A stretch of 64,000 bases of DNA from CAZBDU01 sp964490725 (GTDB taxonomy: Bacteria > Spirochaetota > Spirochaetia > SZUA-6 > DRHE01): contig CAZBDU010000001.1 of the NCBI GenBank assembly GCA_964490725.1, positions 62,001 through 126,000 of the forward strand, written 5' to 3'. The first letter of the stretch is position 1. Each line of letters starts with the position of its first letter. Both the position numbers and the translations under genes were made by a program. Below, piece after piece: positions 39,695 to 48,721 of the stretch. Under the pieces are notes generated by a model. The model was given only the letters and a program-made list of their open reading frames with translations, made no database searches and was not told the DNA's origin.

Positions 39695-40590
39695 TGTCCC
39701 TCCTTGCCGGGCGCGCCGATGTAGTGGAAGTAGACCTCCTCCAGCGTGGGGCGCACCGGCCGCACCTCCAGGATGTGCTCGCCCCGGGCGATGGTTTCCT
39801 GGATGGCGGCGTTGATCTCCTCCACCCGCCGGTAGGCCACGGTGCGGCCGCCGCGGTCGGTGAGGATCTTCACCGAAGGATTCTCCACCCGGCCGGCGAT
39901 CAGCCGTTCCTTGTCACCTGCGGCCACCAGCCGTCCTTGCCGGATGAAGCCGAAGGTGTCGCAGATCCGCTCCGCCAGGAAGAGGTTGTGGGTGCACATG
40001 AAGATGGTGGTCTGCTCCTCCCTGGCCAGGCTGCGGATCAGCTCGGTGACCTGGAGGGCGGAGCCCGGATCCAGCCCCGCGGTAGGCTCGTCCAGGAAAA
40101 CGATCCGGGGGCGGTGCAGGAGGGTCCGGGCCAGGGCCACCCGTTTCCTCATGCCCGTGGACAGGGTGCCCAGCTTCTGCGCGCGAAGCTCCGTCGCCTC
40201 CATGCGCTCCAGGAGCTCCCCGATGCGCCGCTCCGCCTCCCCCGCCTCCAGGTCGTAGAGCTCGGCGTAGAAGCGCAGGTTCTCCTGAACCGACATGTGC
40301 TCGTACATCTGCGCCAGCTCCGCCAGAGTGGAGGTCCGGCGGCGCACCTCCTCGGCCCCGGAGGACAGCCCCAGCACCGTGGAGCTTCCTGCGCTGGGCG
40401 TGAGGGTGCCGTTGAGCAGCCGCACGGTGGTGGTCTTTCCCGCGCCGTTGGGCCCCAGGAAGCCGAAGATGGCGGCACGTCCCACCTCCAGGCTCAGATC
40501 GCTCACCGCACGGACCCCCCCGCCGAACACCTTCGTCAGTCCCTCGGCGCGAATGGCGACCGCCTCCTCCCGCTCCGCCTCGCCCTGCAT
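39691..40590 (-). CDS. ABC transporter ATP-binding protein
   Basis: ATPase of 299 residues. Walker A is GPNGAGKTTT, the signature is TLSTGMRKRVALARTLL, Walker B is PRIVFLDEPTAGLDP, and the switch His is in MCTHNL. The C-terminal extension (about 215-299) is usual for NatA-like ABC-2 systems. The ATG at 40590 has a GGGAGG site upstream; a reading 95 codons longer crosses the cobalamin adenosyltransferase gene and is rejected. Partner of the permease at 38885-39694. Confidence 0.92.
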   Translation of the reverse strand: MQGEAEREEAVAIRAEGLTKVFGGGVRAVSDLSLEVGRAAIFGFLGPNGAGKTTTVRLLNGTLTPSAGSSTVLGLSSGAEEVRRRTSTLAELAQMYEHMSVQENLRFYAELYDLEAGEAERRIGELLERMEATELRAQKLGTLSTGMRKRVALARTLLHRPRIVFLDEPTAGLDPGSALQVTELIRSLAREEQTTIFMCTHNLFLAERICDTFGFIRQGRLVAAGDKERLIAGRVENPSVKILTDRGGRTVAYRRVEEINAAIQETIARGEHILEVRPVRPTLEEVYFHYIGAPGKEGQ

Positions 40591-40607
40591 CGCCTCCCTC
40601 CCGCCTT

Positions 40608-41126
40608 TCAGAACTCGATCCCCTTCCTGGCCTTCACTCCGGAGTCGTAGTAGTGCTTCACCTGCCGCATCTCCGTGACCAGATCGGCCAGCTCGAAGAG
40701 CTCCTCCGGGATGCCCCGCCCGGAGAGCACCAGCTCCGTGCCTGCGCTCCTGCCCCGCACCAGCTCCCGCACCTCCGCAAGCCCCACCAGGCGGAAGTGC
40801 AGCACCGTGCCGAGCTCGTCCAGCGCGACCAGGTCGTAGCGCCCGCCGGTGGCAGCGGCGGCGGCTTCTTCCCATCCCCGCCTGGCCAAAGCGGCGTCCC
40901 GGGCGGTGGGCTCACCACTGATGAAGGCCCTGCGCCCGTACTGCCGCAGCGTCAGCAGCGGGGCCAGACGGCCGGCAGAAACCAGCTCGCCGGAGGGCCT
41001 GCCCTTGGCGAACTGGGCGATGAACACCGAGAGCCCCTGCCCCACGGCCCGCATGGCCAGGCCCAGGACCGCGGTGGTCTTGCCTTTCCCCTCGCCCGTG
41101 TAGATTTGGACCAGTCCCCTCTTCAT
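40608..41126 (-). CDS. cobO: Cob(I)alamin adenosyltransferase (CobA/CobO/BtuR type)
   Basis: Enzyme of 172 residues that transfers the adenosyl group of ATP to cob(I)alamin. The modified P-loop is YTGEGKGKTTAVLGLAMRA near the N-terminus, with VALDELGTVLHF and ELVLSGRGIPEELFELADLVTEM later, all typical. The ATG at 41126 follows a GAGGGG site. The promoter at 41194-41222 gives a leader of about 60 nt; I see no cobalamin riboswitch in it. Lead gene of an operon with the ABC transporter. Confidence 0.92.
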   Translation of the reverse strand: MKRGLVQIYTGEGKGKTTAVLGLAMRAVGQGLSVFIAQFAKGRPSGELVSAGRLAPLLTLRQYGRRAFISGEPTARDAALARRGWEEAAAAATGGRYDLVALDELGTVLHFRLVGLAEVRELVRGRSAGTELVLSGRGIPEELFELADLVTEMRQVKHYYDSGVKARKGIEF

Positions 41127-41193
41127 GCAGCCAGACCCCTCGAGAGCAAGCGCGCCCCGGCGCGCCGCGGTACGGTCCGCCCGCGAACGTCCA

Positions 41194-41222
41194 ACTATAG
41201 CAGGATTCCTCTTGCCATTCAA
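41194..41222 (-). promoter_or_regulatory. Promoter of the cobO-ABC operon
   Basis: Minus strand TTGAAT (41222-41217), a 17-base spacer and TATAGT (41199-41194). Confidence 0.7.
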
Positions 41223-41287
41223 CGGTGCGATTTACCTGACAAAAGGAGCCGTATACTGCTCATAAGCGAAGAAATGGCGTGCTGAAT

Positions 41288-41316
41288 TTGACAATTCCGC
41301 ATTGCTGGCCTAGAGT
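41288..41316 (+). promoter_or_regulatory. Promoter of the lrp-gcv operon
   Basis: TTGACA (41288-41293), a 17-base spacer and TAGAGT (41311-41316), only six bases before the GTG start of the regulator. This implies a leaderless message. No glycine riboswitch is visible. Confidence 0.7.
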
Positions 41317-41322
41317 GGAGTT

Positions 41323-41766
41323 GTGAAGATCGACGAGGTCAACCTGGACATCATGAGGCACCTGCGGGAGGGACGGAAATCCTACAGGGAGATCGCCTGC
41401 TCGCTTTCCATCACCGAGAACACCGTGCGGGCGCGGGTGAACGCCATGATCCGCGAGGGAGTGCTGGACATCACCGCCCGGGTGGATCCGGCGGCCCTTC
41501 CCGGCCACCACATGGTGCTCGTGGGCATCAAGCTGAGCACCATGGACCTGGTCACCAAGGGGGAGGAGTTCAGCCGGCTCCGGGGGGTGGTCTCGGTGTG
41601 CGTCGTGACGGGACGCTACGACCTGATCCTGACAGTGCTTCTCCACGAGCAGTTCGGGCTGCTCGAGTTCTACACTCAGGAGGTGGCCCGCATCGAAGAG
41701 GTGCAGTCCGCAGAGACCTTCGTGGTCTACAAGGGCTACAATACGAGGGTTCCCTACGTGCTGTAG
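41323..41766 (+). CDS. Lrp/AsnC family transcriptional regulator
   Basis: Protein of 147 residues with an N-terminal winged helix (about 1-55; SYREIACSLSITENTVRARVNAM) and a C-terminal RAM ligand-binding domain (VTGRYDLILTVLL). Lrp-family proteins bind amino acids and regulate their metabolism. As the first gene of the glycine cleavage operon, 20 bases before gcvH, it probably senses glycine or a related amino acid and controls its own operon. The GTG start lies six bases after the -10 hexamer. Confidence 0.9.
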   Translation: MKIDEVNLDIMRHLREGRKSYREIACSLSITENTVRARVNAMIREGVLDITARVDPAALPGHHMVLVGIKLSTMDLVTKGEEFSRLRGVVSVCVVTGRYDLILTVLLHEQFGLLEFYTQEVARIEEVQSAETFVVYKGYNTRVPYVL

Positions 41767-41786
41767 GGGACTGAAGGAGGTATGCC

Positions 41787-42182
41787 ATGGAAACGCCACA
41801 AGGACTTCGCTATGCCGAGACCCACGAGTGGGTGCGCTTGGAAGGGGAGATCGCCACCGTGGGCATCACCGACTACGCCCAGGACTCCCTGGGGGACATC
41901 GTCTACGTGGAGGGTCCGAGAACCGGGGACCAGGTGAGCCGGGGTGGGGAGGTGGGCACCATCGAGTCCGTGAAGGCCGCCTCGCCCCTGTACAGCCCTG
42001 TGACGGGGACCGTCGCCGGCGTGAACGGCGACCTGGAGGCCAGCCCCGAGCTGATCAACCAGGACCCCTACGGGGCCTACATCTTCTCGGTGCGCCTCGA
42101 TGACCCCAAGGAGGTGGAAGTCCTCCTCGACGCCGACGCCTACCTGAAAGTGGTGGAGCGGGAGCGGGCCGATCAGGCCTGA
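41787..42182 (+). CDS. gcvH: Glycine cleavage system H protein
   Basis: Lipoyl carrier protein of 131 residues that shuttles the aminomethyl group between P, T and L proteins. It has YAETHEWVRLEG at the start, and the lipoyl-lysine hairpin EVGTIESVKAASPLYSPVTG with the modified Lys in ESVKA. The Shine-Dalgarno AAGGAGG is strong. Second gene of the gcv operon. Confidence 0.96.
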   Translation: METPQGLRYAETHEWVRLEGEIATVGITDYAQDSLGDIVYVEGPRTGDQVSRGGEVGTIESVKAASPLYSPVTGTVAGVNGDLEASPELINQDPYGAYIFSVRLDDPKEVEVLLDADAYLKVVERERADQA

Positions 42183-42193
42183 GGAGCGCCGCC

Positions 42194-43537
42194 ATGATAC
42201 CCTACCTTCCCCATACCGAAGCGGAGCTCCAGGAGATGCTCGCAGCAGTGGGGTTTGCGGGAGTGGAGGAGCTGTTCGCCGACATTCCCGAGGAGCTGCG
42301 CCTCCGGCGGCCCCTGAATCTGCCGGCGGGCGCGAGCGAGTTCGAGGTAGTGCGCCGCCTGGAGCGGCTGGCGGACGCCAACTGCACGGACCTGGTCTCC
42401 TTCCTGGGCTGCGGCGCCTACGACCACCTGATTCCCGAGGTGGTGACTCACGTGACAGGGCGTTCGGAGTTCTTCACCTCCTACACCCCCTACCAGGCCG
42501 AGATCTCCCAGGGGCTCCTGCAGGCCATCTTCGAGTACCAGACCCTGATCTGCCAGCTCACCGGCATGGAGGTCACCAACGCCTCCCTGTACGACGGCCA
42601 CACCGCCGCCAGCGAGGCCGCGGTCCTGGCGTTGGCAAGCGTCCGCCACAGCGACACGATCCTCTACTCCGCGACGCTGCACCCCTTCACCAAGGAGGTG
42701 CTGAAGACGCATTTCGCTTCCCTGGGTGTGAGGCTCCAGGAGGTGGAAGGCGAGGAGGGAGCGCTCTCGGAGGACTCCCTGCGCAAGGCGCTCGGCTCCG
42801 GGGTGGCGGCGCTGATCGTGCAGAGCCCGAACGTCTTCGGCTACCTGGAGGACTACCGCGGCCTGTCCGATCTGGTCCACCGGCACGGGGCCCTGCTGGC
42901 GATCTCCTCCAACCCCATCAGCCTGGGAGTGGTGAAGCCCCAGGGCGAGTGGGGGGCGGACATCGCCATCGGCGACACCCAGCCCCTGGGCCTGCCGCCG
43001 AGCTTCGGCGGGCCCACGGTGGGCTACATCGCCGCGCGGCAGGCGCTGCTGCGCAAGCTTCCGGGCCGCATCGTGGGGCAGTCGCTGGACACCCAGGGAC
43101 GCCGGGCGTACCTGCTGACCCTCCAGGCACGGGAGCAGCACATTCGCCGGGAGCGGGCCACCTCCAACATCTGCTCCAACCAGGCGCTGGCCGCGCTGGC
43201 CAACGCCGTCTACCTCTGCACCATGGGCCGCCAGGGAGTGAAGGAGGTGGGCAGGCAGAGCATGCAGAAGGCCCACTACCTCTACGACCGCCTGGTGGGG
43301 GAGCTTCACTTGAGGCCGCTGGCGGAACGACCCTTCTTCAACGAGTTCGCCCTGGTGCTGGAGCGCGACCCCGCCGCGGTGGTGGAGGCCATGCTGGAGG
43401 AAGGCTTCCTGGCTGGCGTGCCCCTGGGGGCGCTGGAGGCGCGCTGGGAAAACCTCCTGGTGGTGGCGGTGACCGAGAAGCGCACCCGGGAGGAGCTGGA
43501 CCGCTACGTGGATTCCCTGGGGAGGGTGCTGTCATGA
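42194..43537 (+). CDS. gcvPA: Glycine dehydrogenase (decarboxylating) subunit 1
   Basis: P-protein N-terminal subunit of 447 residues. MIPYLPHTEAE, FTSYTPYQAEISQGLLQ and the TSNICSNQALAAL segment are characteristic of split GcvPA. With GcvPB it forms the PLP-dependent glycine decarboxylase. It ends in a four-base overlap with gcvPB. Split P-proteins are common outside proteobacteria. Confidence 0.96.
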   Translation: MIPYLPHTEAELQEMLAAVGFAGVEELFADIPEELRLRRPLNLPAGASEFEVVRRLERLADANCTDLVSFLGCGAYDHLIPEVVTHVTGRSEFFTSYTPYQAEISQGLLQAIFEYQTLICQLTGMEVTNASLYDGHTAASEAAVLALASVRHSDTILYSATLHPFTKEVLKTHFASLGVRLQEVEGEEGALSEDSLRKALGSGVAALIVQSPNVFGYLEDYRGLSDLVHRHGALLAISSNPISLGVVKPQGEWGADIAIGDTQPLGLPPSFGGPTVGYIAARQALLRKLPGRIVGQSLDTQGRRAYLLTLQAREQHIRRERATSNICSNQALAALANAVYLCTMGRQGVKEVGRQSMQKAHYLYDRLVGELHLRPLAERPFFNEFALVLERDPAAVVEAMLEEGFLAGVPLGALEARWENLLVVAVTEKRTREELDRYVDSLGRVLS

Positions 43538-45000
43538 ACGAGCCTCTGGTGTTCGAACGCTCGGTGACCGGGCGCCGGGCCTACCGGCTGCCCGAGCTGG
43601 ACGTGCCCGGGCGGCCCGAGGAGGAGCTGCTGGACCCGGCGCTGCTCCGCTCCGAGGAGGCGCCGCTCCCGGAGCTCTCCGAGGTGGACGTGGTCCGTCA
43701 CTTCGTGGGGCTCTCCCGCAGGAACTTCGGCGTGGATCTGGGATTCTATCCCCTGGGCTCCTGCACCATGAAGTACAACCCCAAGGTGAACGAGGCGGTG
43801 GCGCGCCTGCCGGGGTTCACGCGCCTGCACCCCCTGCAGCCGGCCGGGACGGTCCAGGGGATCCTGGAGCTGGCCCATGAGCTGCTGTCCATGCTCTGCG
43901 AGGTCTGCGGGATGCGCTGGGGGACCCTCCAGCCCTTCGCCGGCGCCCACGGCGAGTTCACCGGCATGAAGCTGTTCCGCGCCTTCTTCGACGCCCGGGG
44001 AGAGAGGAACCGCACCAGGATTCTGGTGCCGGACTCCTCCCACGGCACCAATCCGGCCTCCGCCCACCTGGCGGGGTTCCAGGTGGTGGAGCTGAAATCC
44101 ACGCACCAGGGGCTGGTATCCCTGGAGCGCCTGGAGGAGCATCTGGACGAGCGGCTGGCCGGGATCATGCTCACCAACCCCAACACCCTGGGTCTGTTCG
44201 AAAAGGACATCCGCGCCATCGCCTCCCGGGTCCACGAAGCGGGGGGGCTGCTGTACTACGACGGAGCCAACCTGAACGCCATCGTCGGCAAGGCCAGGCC
44301 CGGAGACATGGGTTTCGACGTGGTGCACCTCAACCTGCACAAGACCTTCTCCACCCCCCACGGAGGCGGAGGCCCGGGGGCCGGTCCCGTGCTGGTGGGA
44401 GAGACCCTGCTGCCCCATCTGCCGGTGCCCGACATCGTGAAGGGCCCCCAGGGCTACACCCTGGAGCACGACCGGCCGTCCACGATCGGCAGGATCTCCG
44501 GGTTCTACGGCAACGTCGGGGTGTGGATCCGCGCCTACGCCTACCTGCTGGCCAACGGAAGGGAGGGGCTGCCGGCGGTGGCGGAGCGGGCCGTGCTGAA
44601 CGCCAACTACCTGAAAGAGAAGCTCGAGGGGATGTACCGGCTGCCCTACCCGGGGCTGTGCAAGCACGAGTTCGTGCTTTCCGCCCGGGAGCTGAAGGAG
44701 CGTTTCGGGGTGTCGGCCCTGGACGTGGCCAAGCGCCTCATCGACCACGGGGTGCACCCCCCGACGGTGTACTTTCCGCTCATCGTGCCGGAAGCGCTGA
44801 TGATCGAGCCCACGGAGACGGAGTCCAGGGAGACGCTGGACGCCTTCGTGGAGATCATGACCCGGATTCGAAAGGAGGCGGAGAGCCAGCCGGAGGCGCT
44901 GCACCGCGCCCCCCAGCTCGCCCCGGTGAGCAGAATCGACGAGGTTCTGGCCGCCCGCAGGCCGGTGGTCCGCTGGGGCGGCGAAGAGGAGGAGATGTGA
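43534..45000 (+). CDS. gcvPB: Glycine dehydrogenase (decarboxylating) subunit 2
   Basis: P-protein C-terminal subunit of 488 residues. It carries the PLP lysine in NLHKTFSTPHGGGGPG and the substrate-site segments GFYPLGSCTMKYNPKVNE and DSSHGTNPASAHLAGF. The ATG overlaps the gcvPA stop (ATGA), and its own stop overlaps the start of the gcvT-glyA gene, so the three are coupled. Confidence 0.96.
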   Translation: MNEPLVFERSVTGRRAYRLPELDVPGRPEEELLDPALLRSEEAPLPELSEVDVVRHFVGLSRRNFGVDLGFYPLGSCTMKYNPKVNEAVARLPGFTRLHPLQPAGTVQGILELAHELLSMLCEVCGMRWGTLQPFAGAHGEFTGMKLFRAFFDARGERNRTRILVPDSSHGTNPASAHLAGFQVVELKSTHQGLVSLERLEEHLDERLAGIMLTNPNTLGLFEKDIRAIASRVHEAGGLLYYDGANLNAIVGKARPGDMGFDVVHLNLHKTFSTPHGGGGPGAGPVLVGETLLPHLPVPDIVKGPQGYTLEHDRPSTIGRISGFYGNVGVWIRAYAYLLANGREGLPAVAERAVLNANYLKEKLEGMYRLPYPGLCKHEFVLSARELKERFGVSALDVAKRLIDHGVHPPTVYFPLIVPEALMIEPTETESRETLDAFVEIMTRIRKEAESQPEALHRAPQLAPVSRIDEVLAARRPVVRWGGEEEEM

Positions 45001-47645
45001 AACGGACGGTGCTGTACGAGACCCACCTGGCCGCCGGGGCCAGGATGGTGGAGTTCGGCGGCTGGGAGATGCCGCTCCAGTATCCCACCGGCATCGTGGA
45101 GGAGCACCTGCGCACCCGCAAGGAGGCGGGGCTGTTTGACGTGTCCCACATGGGGCGCTTCCAGGTTCGCGGTCCGGCGGCGCTGCCCTTCCTGCAGCAC
45201 ACCTCGAGCAACAACGCCGCGGCCCTGGATGCGGGCCAGGCCCAGTATACGATGATCCCCTCCGCCACCGGTGGCGCCCTGGACGACGCCTATCTGTACC
45301 GGCTGACCGAGGAGGAGTACCTGCTGGTGGTGAACGCCGCCAACCGGGAGAAGGACTGGGGTCACCTCACCGCCCGGGCGCGCGATTTCCCCGGGGCCGA
45401 GCTGGCCGATCGGACGGAAGAGCTGGCGATGCTCTCCCTGCAGGGCCCCCTCTCCCGACAGATCCTGGCGCCCCTTCTGGAGCGGGGCTGCCTGCCGGAG
45501 CCGGAGCGGAACGCCCTCTGCCGCGCCTCCCTGGCCGGGCACAGGGTCACGGTGTCGCGCACCGGCTACACCGGAGAGGCGTTGGGCTTCGAGCTGTTCG
45601 TTCCCCGGGACGGAGCCGTGGCCGTCTGGAATGCCCTCACCGCGGCCGGGGCGGTTGCCTCCGGGCTGGGCGCCAGGGACACCCTGCGCCTGGAGGCGGG
45701 GCTGCCGCTGTACGGGCACGAGCTGGGTACCGACCCGGAGGGGAAGGAGATTCCGATCTTCGCCTGTCCGCTGGCCCGCTTCGCCGTCTCCTTCAGCCCG
45801 CTGAAGGGCGCCTACCTGGGCCGGGAGGCGCTGTACCGGCAGTACCAGGTGTACCGGCGCATCCTGCGGGGCGACTTCTCCGACACCGGGGACCTCCCCA
45901 GGGTGGTGCGCCCGGTGGCGCTGCTGGAGCGCGGCGTGGCGCGCCAGGGCTCGGAGGTGTACCGGGGCGCCGGGAGGATCGGCTGGGTGACCAGCGGGAC
46001 GGTGGTGCCCTACTGGGTGGTGGAGGGAGAGGGCCTGCCCAGCCGCCTGTCGGACCGGTCGGAGAAACGGCCTCTGTGCCTGGCCCTCCTGGACGCCCAG
46101 GTGGAGGAGCTGGAGCCCCTGCAGATCGAGGTCCGGGAGCGCAAGCTCGCAGGCCTGGTGGTGCCCTATTTTCTGCGAGCCGAGGTTCCCCCCTATACCC
46201 GGCCGATTCTGTTCGCACCGGAGCAGGAGGCGCCGCGCCGCCGGGCCCCCGCCTCCGTGGCGGAGGCGGCTTCGAGCGTGCAGGCCGTCGTCGGGCAGGC
46301 CGTAGAGAACCATCTCTGGCGGCAACGTCGGTGCATCAACCTCATTCCCTCGGAGATGACTCTCTCCCCCCTTGCCAGGCTGGCCTCGGTGACCGACCCC
46401 GCCTTCCGCTACGCGGAGCACCGCAAGATGAAGGCCCTGGGCGGAGCGGAGGTGTTCTACTATCAGGGCACCGGCTTCATCGCCCGGGTGGAGGAGCTGC
46501 TGGCCGCCGAGCTGGCGGCGTACCTCGGCTGCCGGCAGGTGGAGACGCGCCTGATCAGCGGGCAGATGGCCAACACCGCGGTGTTCAGCGCCCTCATCGA
46601 CCACCTCAACCGTGAGGACCGCCGCTCCGAGCCGCAGCGCCTGCGTTGCGTGATGAATCACCACATCCTGCGCGGCGGCCACCTGAGCGCTCAGCCGATG
46701 GGGGCTCTGCGGGACTACGTGGCCAGGGACCCCCGCACCGAGCGCCCGGCGGTAGTGGGCTTTCCCGCCCGGCAGGAAGACCCCTACCGGGTGGACCTGG
46801 AAGCTACCGCGGAGCTGCTGGAGCGCCACCGCCCGCAGCTTCTGATCCTGGGACGGAGCGTCATCCTCTACCGGGAGCCGGTGGCGGAGGTCCGGCGGAT
46901 GGTTTCCGAGCTGGGCCTCAAGGCCACGGTGATGTTCGACATGGCCCACGTCCTGGGGCTGGCCGGCCCCCACTATCAGCAGCCCTTCGCCGAAGGCGCG
47001 GATGTGGTCACCGCCTCGACGCACAAGACCTTCTTCGGGACCCAGCGAGGGATCGTGGCGGCGGATCTCGATCCGGACAGCCGGGAGTACCTCTTCTGGG
47101 AGGCGGTGGAGCGGCGCACCTTCCCCGGCTCGGTGAGCAACCATCATCTGGGAACCATGTTGGGCCTGCTGGTGGCCACCTACGAGATGCGGGCGTTCCG
47201 GGACGCATACCAGCGCCAGGTGGTGCGCAACGCCAAGGCCTTTGCCCGCGCCCTGGCGGAGACCGGCCTGAGGGTGGCGGGAGACCCCGAGCTGTCCCAC
47301 ACCGAGACGCACCAGGTGGTGGTGGAGGTGGGCTACGGGAAAGGGGTGGAGGCGGCCCGCCGCCTGGAGGAGAGCAACATCATCGTCAACTACCAGGCCA
47401 TCCCTGGCGAGGAGGGTTTCTCCGCGGCCGGGGGCCTGCGTCTGGGCGTGGCGGAGATGACCCGTTTCGGCATGGAGGAGGGGGACTTCCAGATCCTCGC
47501 CCAGCTGATCCACGACGTGGTGGTGGAGGGCCGCGCGGTGGCGGACCAGGTGGCGAAGCTGCGGGAAGCGTTCCAGACCATGCGCTACAGCTTCGACCAA
47601 GGGCAGGTCCGGGAGGCGCTGGAGGCGTTGCGGGAGCTGCTGTAG
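44997..47645 (+). CDS. gcvT: Fusion of aminomethyltransferase (GcvT) and serine hydroxymethyltransferase
   Basis: Single open frame of 882 residues. Residues 1-410 form GcvT: LYETHLAAGARMVEFGGWEMP start, GALDDAYLYR with the catalytic Asp, RTGYTGEALGFELF, and the GIGWVTSG-like C-terminal segment. After a Pro/Arg/Ala linker (about 411-430) comes a complete SHMT (about 431-882): INLIPSEMTLSP, RYAEHRKMKALGG, ISGQMANTAVF, and the PLP lysine K677 in STHKTFFGTQRG. The SHMT half is divergent from typical bacterial GlyA (no PHSGSQAN) and recalls archaeal forms. GcvT makes methylene-THF from glycine; SHMT uses methylene-THF plus glycine to make serine, so the fusion could channel the folate. The GTG start overlaps the gcvPB stop. 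Confidence 0.93.
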   Translation: MKRTVLYETHLAAGARMVEFGGWEMPLQYPTGIVEEHLRTRKEAGLFDVSHMGRFQVRGPAALPFLQHTSSNNAAALDAGQAQYTMIPSATGGALDDAYLYRLTEEEYLLVVNAANREKDWGHLTARARDFPGAELADRTEELAMLSLQGPLSRQILAPLLERGCLPEPERNALCRASLAGHRVTVSRTGYTGEALGFELFVPRDGAVAVWNALTAAGAVASGLGARDTLRLEAGLPLYGHELGTDPEGKEIPIFACPLARFAVSFSPLKGAYLGREALYRQYQVYRRILRGDFSDTGDLPRVVRPVALLERGVARQGSEVYRGAGRIGWVTSGTVVPYWVVEGEGLPSRLSDRSEKRPLCLALLDAQVEELEPLQIEVRERKLAGLVVPYFLRAEVPPYTRPILFAPEQEAPRRRAPASVAEAASSVQAVVGQAVENHLWRQRRCINLIPSEMTLSPLARLASVTDPAFRYAEHRKMKALGGAEVFYYQGTGFIARVEELLAAELAAYLGCRQVETRLISGQMANTAVFSALIDHLNREDRRSEPQRLRCVMNHHILRGGHLSAQPMGALRDYVARDPRTERPAVVGFPARQEDPYRVDLEATAELLERHRPQLLILGRSVILYREPVAEVRRMVSELGLKATVMFDMAHVLGLAGPHYQQPFAEGADVVTASTHKTFFGTQRGIVAADLDPDSREYLFWEAVERRTFPGSVSNHHLGTMLGLLVATYEMRAFRDAYQRQVVRNAKAFARALAETGLRVAGDPELSHTETHQVVVEVGYGKGVEAARRLEESNIIVNYQAIPGEEGFSAAGGLRLGVAEMTRFGMEEGDFQILAQLIHDVVVEGRAVADQVAKLREAFQTMRYSFDQGQVREALEALRELL

Positions 47646-47662
47646 GGGGAGCGGCGCCCTTT

Positions 47663-48565
47663 CTATCCGGCCAGAGACACCGCCGCCAGGATGGACAGAT
47701 ACTTGATGGCGTCCTTGTCCGCCCGCGAAGGCAGGATCACCGGGGCCCGCGCCCCCATCACCAGCCCCGCCATGGGAAAGTCCGTCAGGTAGGCCAGGGT
47801 CTTGTAGAAGACGTTCGCGGCCTCGATGTCGGGCATCAGCAGGATGTCCGCGTCCCCGCACACCTCCCCGCCGATCCCCTTGACCTCACAGCTGCGCCGG
47901 GAAACGGCGTTGTCCAGCGCGAAAGGACCGTCCACCACACACCCTTCGATCTGACCCCGGTCCGACATCTTGGCCAGCAGGGCCGCGTCCACCGTGGCCG
48001 GCATGGCCCCGGGGTTGACCTTCTCCACCGCCGCGATCACCGCCACCTTCGGCCGCTCGATGCCCAGGCGGTGCGCCACGGTCACCGCGTTGGCCAGGAT
48101 GGCCTCCTTGGCCCGGAGGTCCGGCGCAATGTTCAGCCCCGGATCGGACATGATCAGGAACTTGTGGTAGCCCGGCGGGCGCACGATGGTCACGTGGGAG
48201 AGGATCCCCTCGCCCTTCAGTCCTCTGTCCTTGTTGAGGATCGCTCTCATGATCACCGCCGTGGGCACCCGGCCCTTCATCAGCACCTGGGCCTGGCCGG
48301 AGCGGACCAGCTCCACCGCCGTGGCGGCGCACTCCTGTTCCCCGGCGGCCTCCACCAGCGTGAAGGAGCCGATCTCCAGGCCCTTCCGCTCCGCGAGCTC
48401 GTGGATCTCCCCCGGGTCGCCCACCAGGATGGGCTCCACGAGCTTCTGGGCTGCGGCGTTCATCACTGCCGCCAGTGCATCCCCCTCCTGCGCCATGGCC
48501 AGGGCGATACGCCGGGACGGCCGGCTCTTGGCCTCTCTCTCAAGGTCGGCAAAGGTTCTGATCAT
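47663..48565 (-). CDS. ptb: Phosphate acyltransferase (phosphate butyryl/acetyltransferase family)
   Basis: Protein of 300 residues of the PTA/PTB fold, which exchanges acyl-CoA with acyl phosphate. Typical segments are VLMKGRVPTAVIMRAIL, LSHVTIVRPPGYHKFLIMSDPGLNIAP, EKVNPGAMPATVDAALL and DILLMPDIEAANVFYKTL. The length matches phosphate butyryltransferase, but no butyrate kinase gene is adjacent, so the acyl group is uncertain. It is convergent with gcvT-glyA, 17 bases apart. Confidence 0.88.
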   Translation of the reverse strand: MIRTFADLEREAKSRPSRRIALAMAQEGDALAAVMNAAAQKLVEPILVGDPGEIHELAERKGLEIGSFTLVEAAGEQECAATAVELVRSGQAQVLMKGRVPTAVIMRAILNKDRGLKGEGILSHVTIVRPPGYHKFLIMSDPGLNIAPDLRAKEAILANAVTVAHRLGIERPKVAVIAAVEKVNPGAMPATVDAALLAKMSDRGQIEGCVVDGPFALDNAVSRRSCEVKGIGGEVCGDADILLMPDIEAANVFYKTLAYLTDFPMAGLVMGARAPVILPSRADKDAIKYLSILAAVSLAG

Positions 48566-48581
48566 GAATTCGCGGTATCGG

Positions 48582-48611
48582 ATGATAGCCTCAGGGGTGG
48601 CCGCGCGTCAA
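48582..48611 (-). promoter_or_regulatory. Promoter of the phosphate acyltransferase gene
   Basis: Minus strand TTGACG (48611-48606), an 18-base spacer and TATCAT (48587-48582). The predicted leader is only about ten bases and has no Shine-Dalgarno. Confidence 0.65.
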
Positions 48612-48721
48612 GCTCAGCGCTTCCCGCTGTTGCCAGGCCCCGGGCATCCGTGGTACAGATAGCCGAACGCCCGACCCCGAAAGGGGCGGCGCAGCAGCAG
48701 AGTGGGCCGGAGGATGGCAGG

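Noticed and set aside
41127..41193. Cobalamin riboswitch before the cobalamin adenosyltransferase
   Set aside because: The predicted leader is about 60 nt, too short, and the conserved B12-box was not seen.
41767..41786. Glycine riboswitch upstream of gcvH
   Set aside because: The gap between the regulator and gcvH is only 20 bases and the operon promoter gives a leaderless message, leaving no space for an aptamer.
44646..47861. Open frame of over 1000 codons on the minus strand opposite gcvT-glyA
   Set aside because: It is antisense to a clear two-domain enzyme, has the His/Gln/Gly/Arg-rich composition of a high-GC shadow frame and no recognisable motif.
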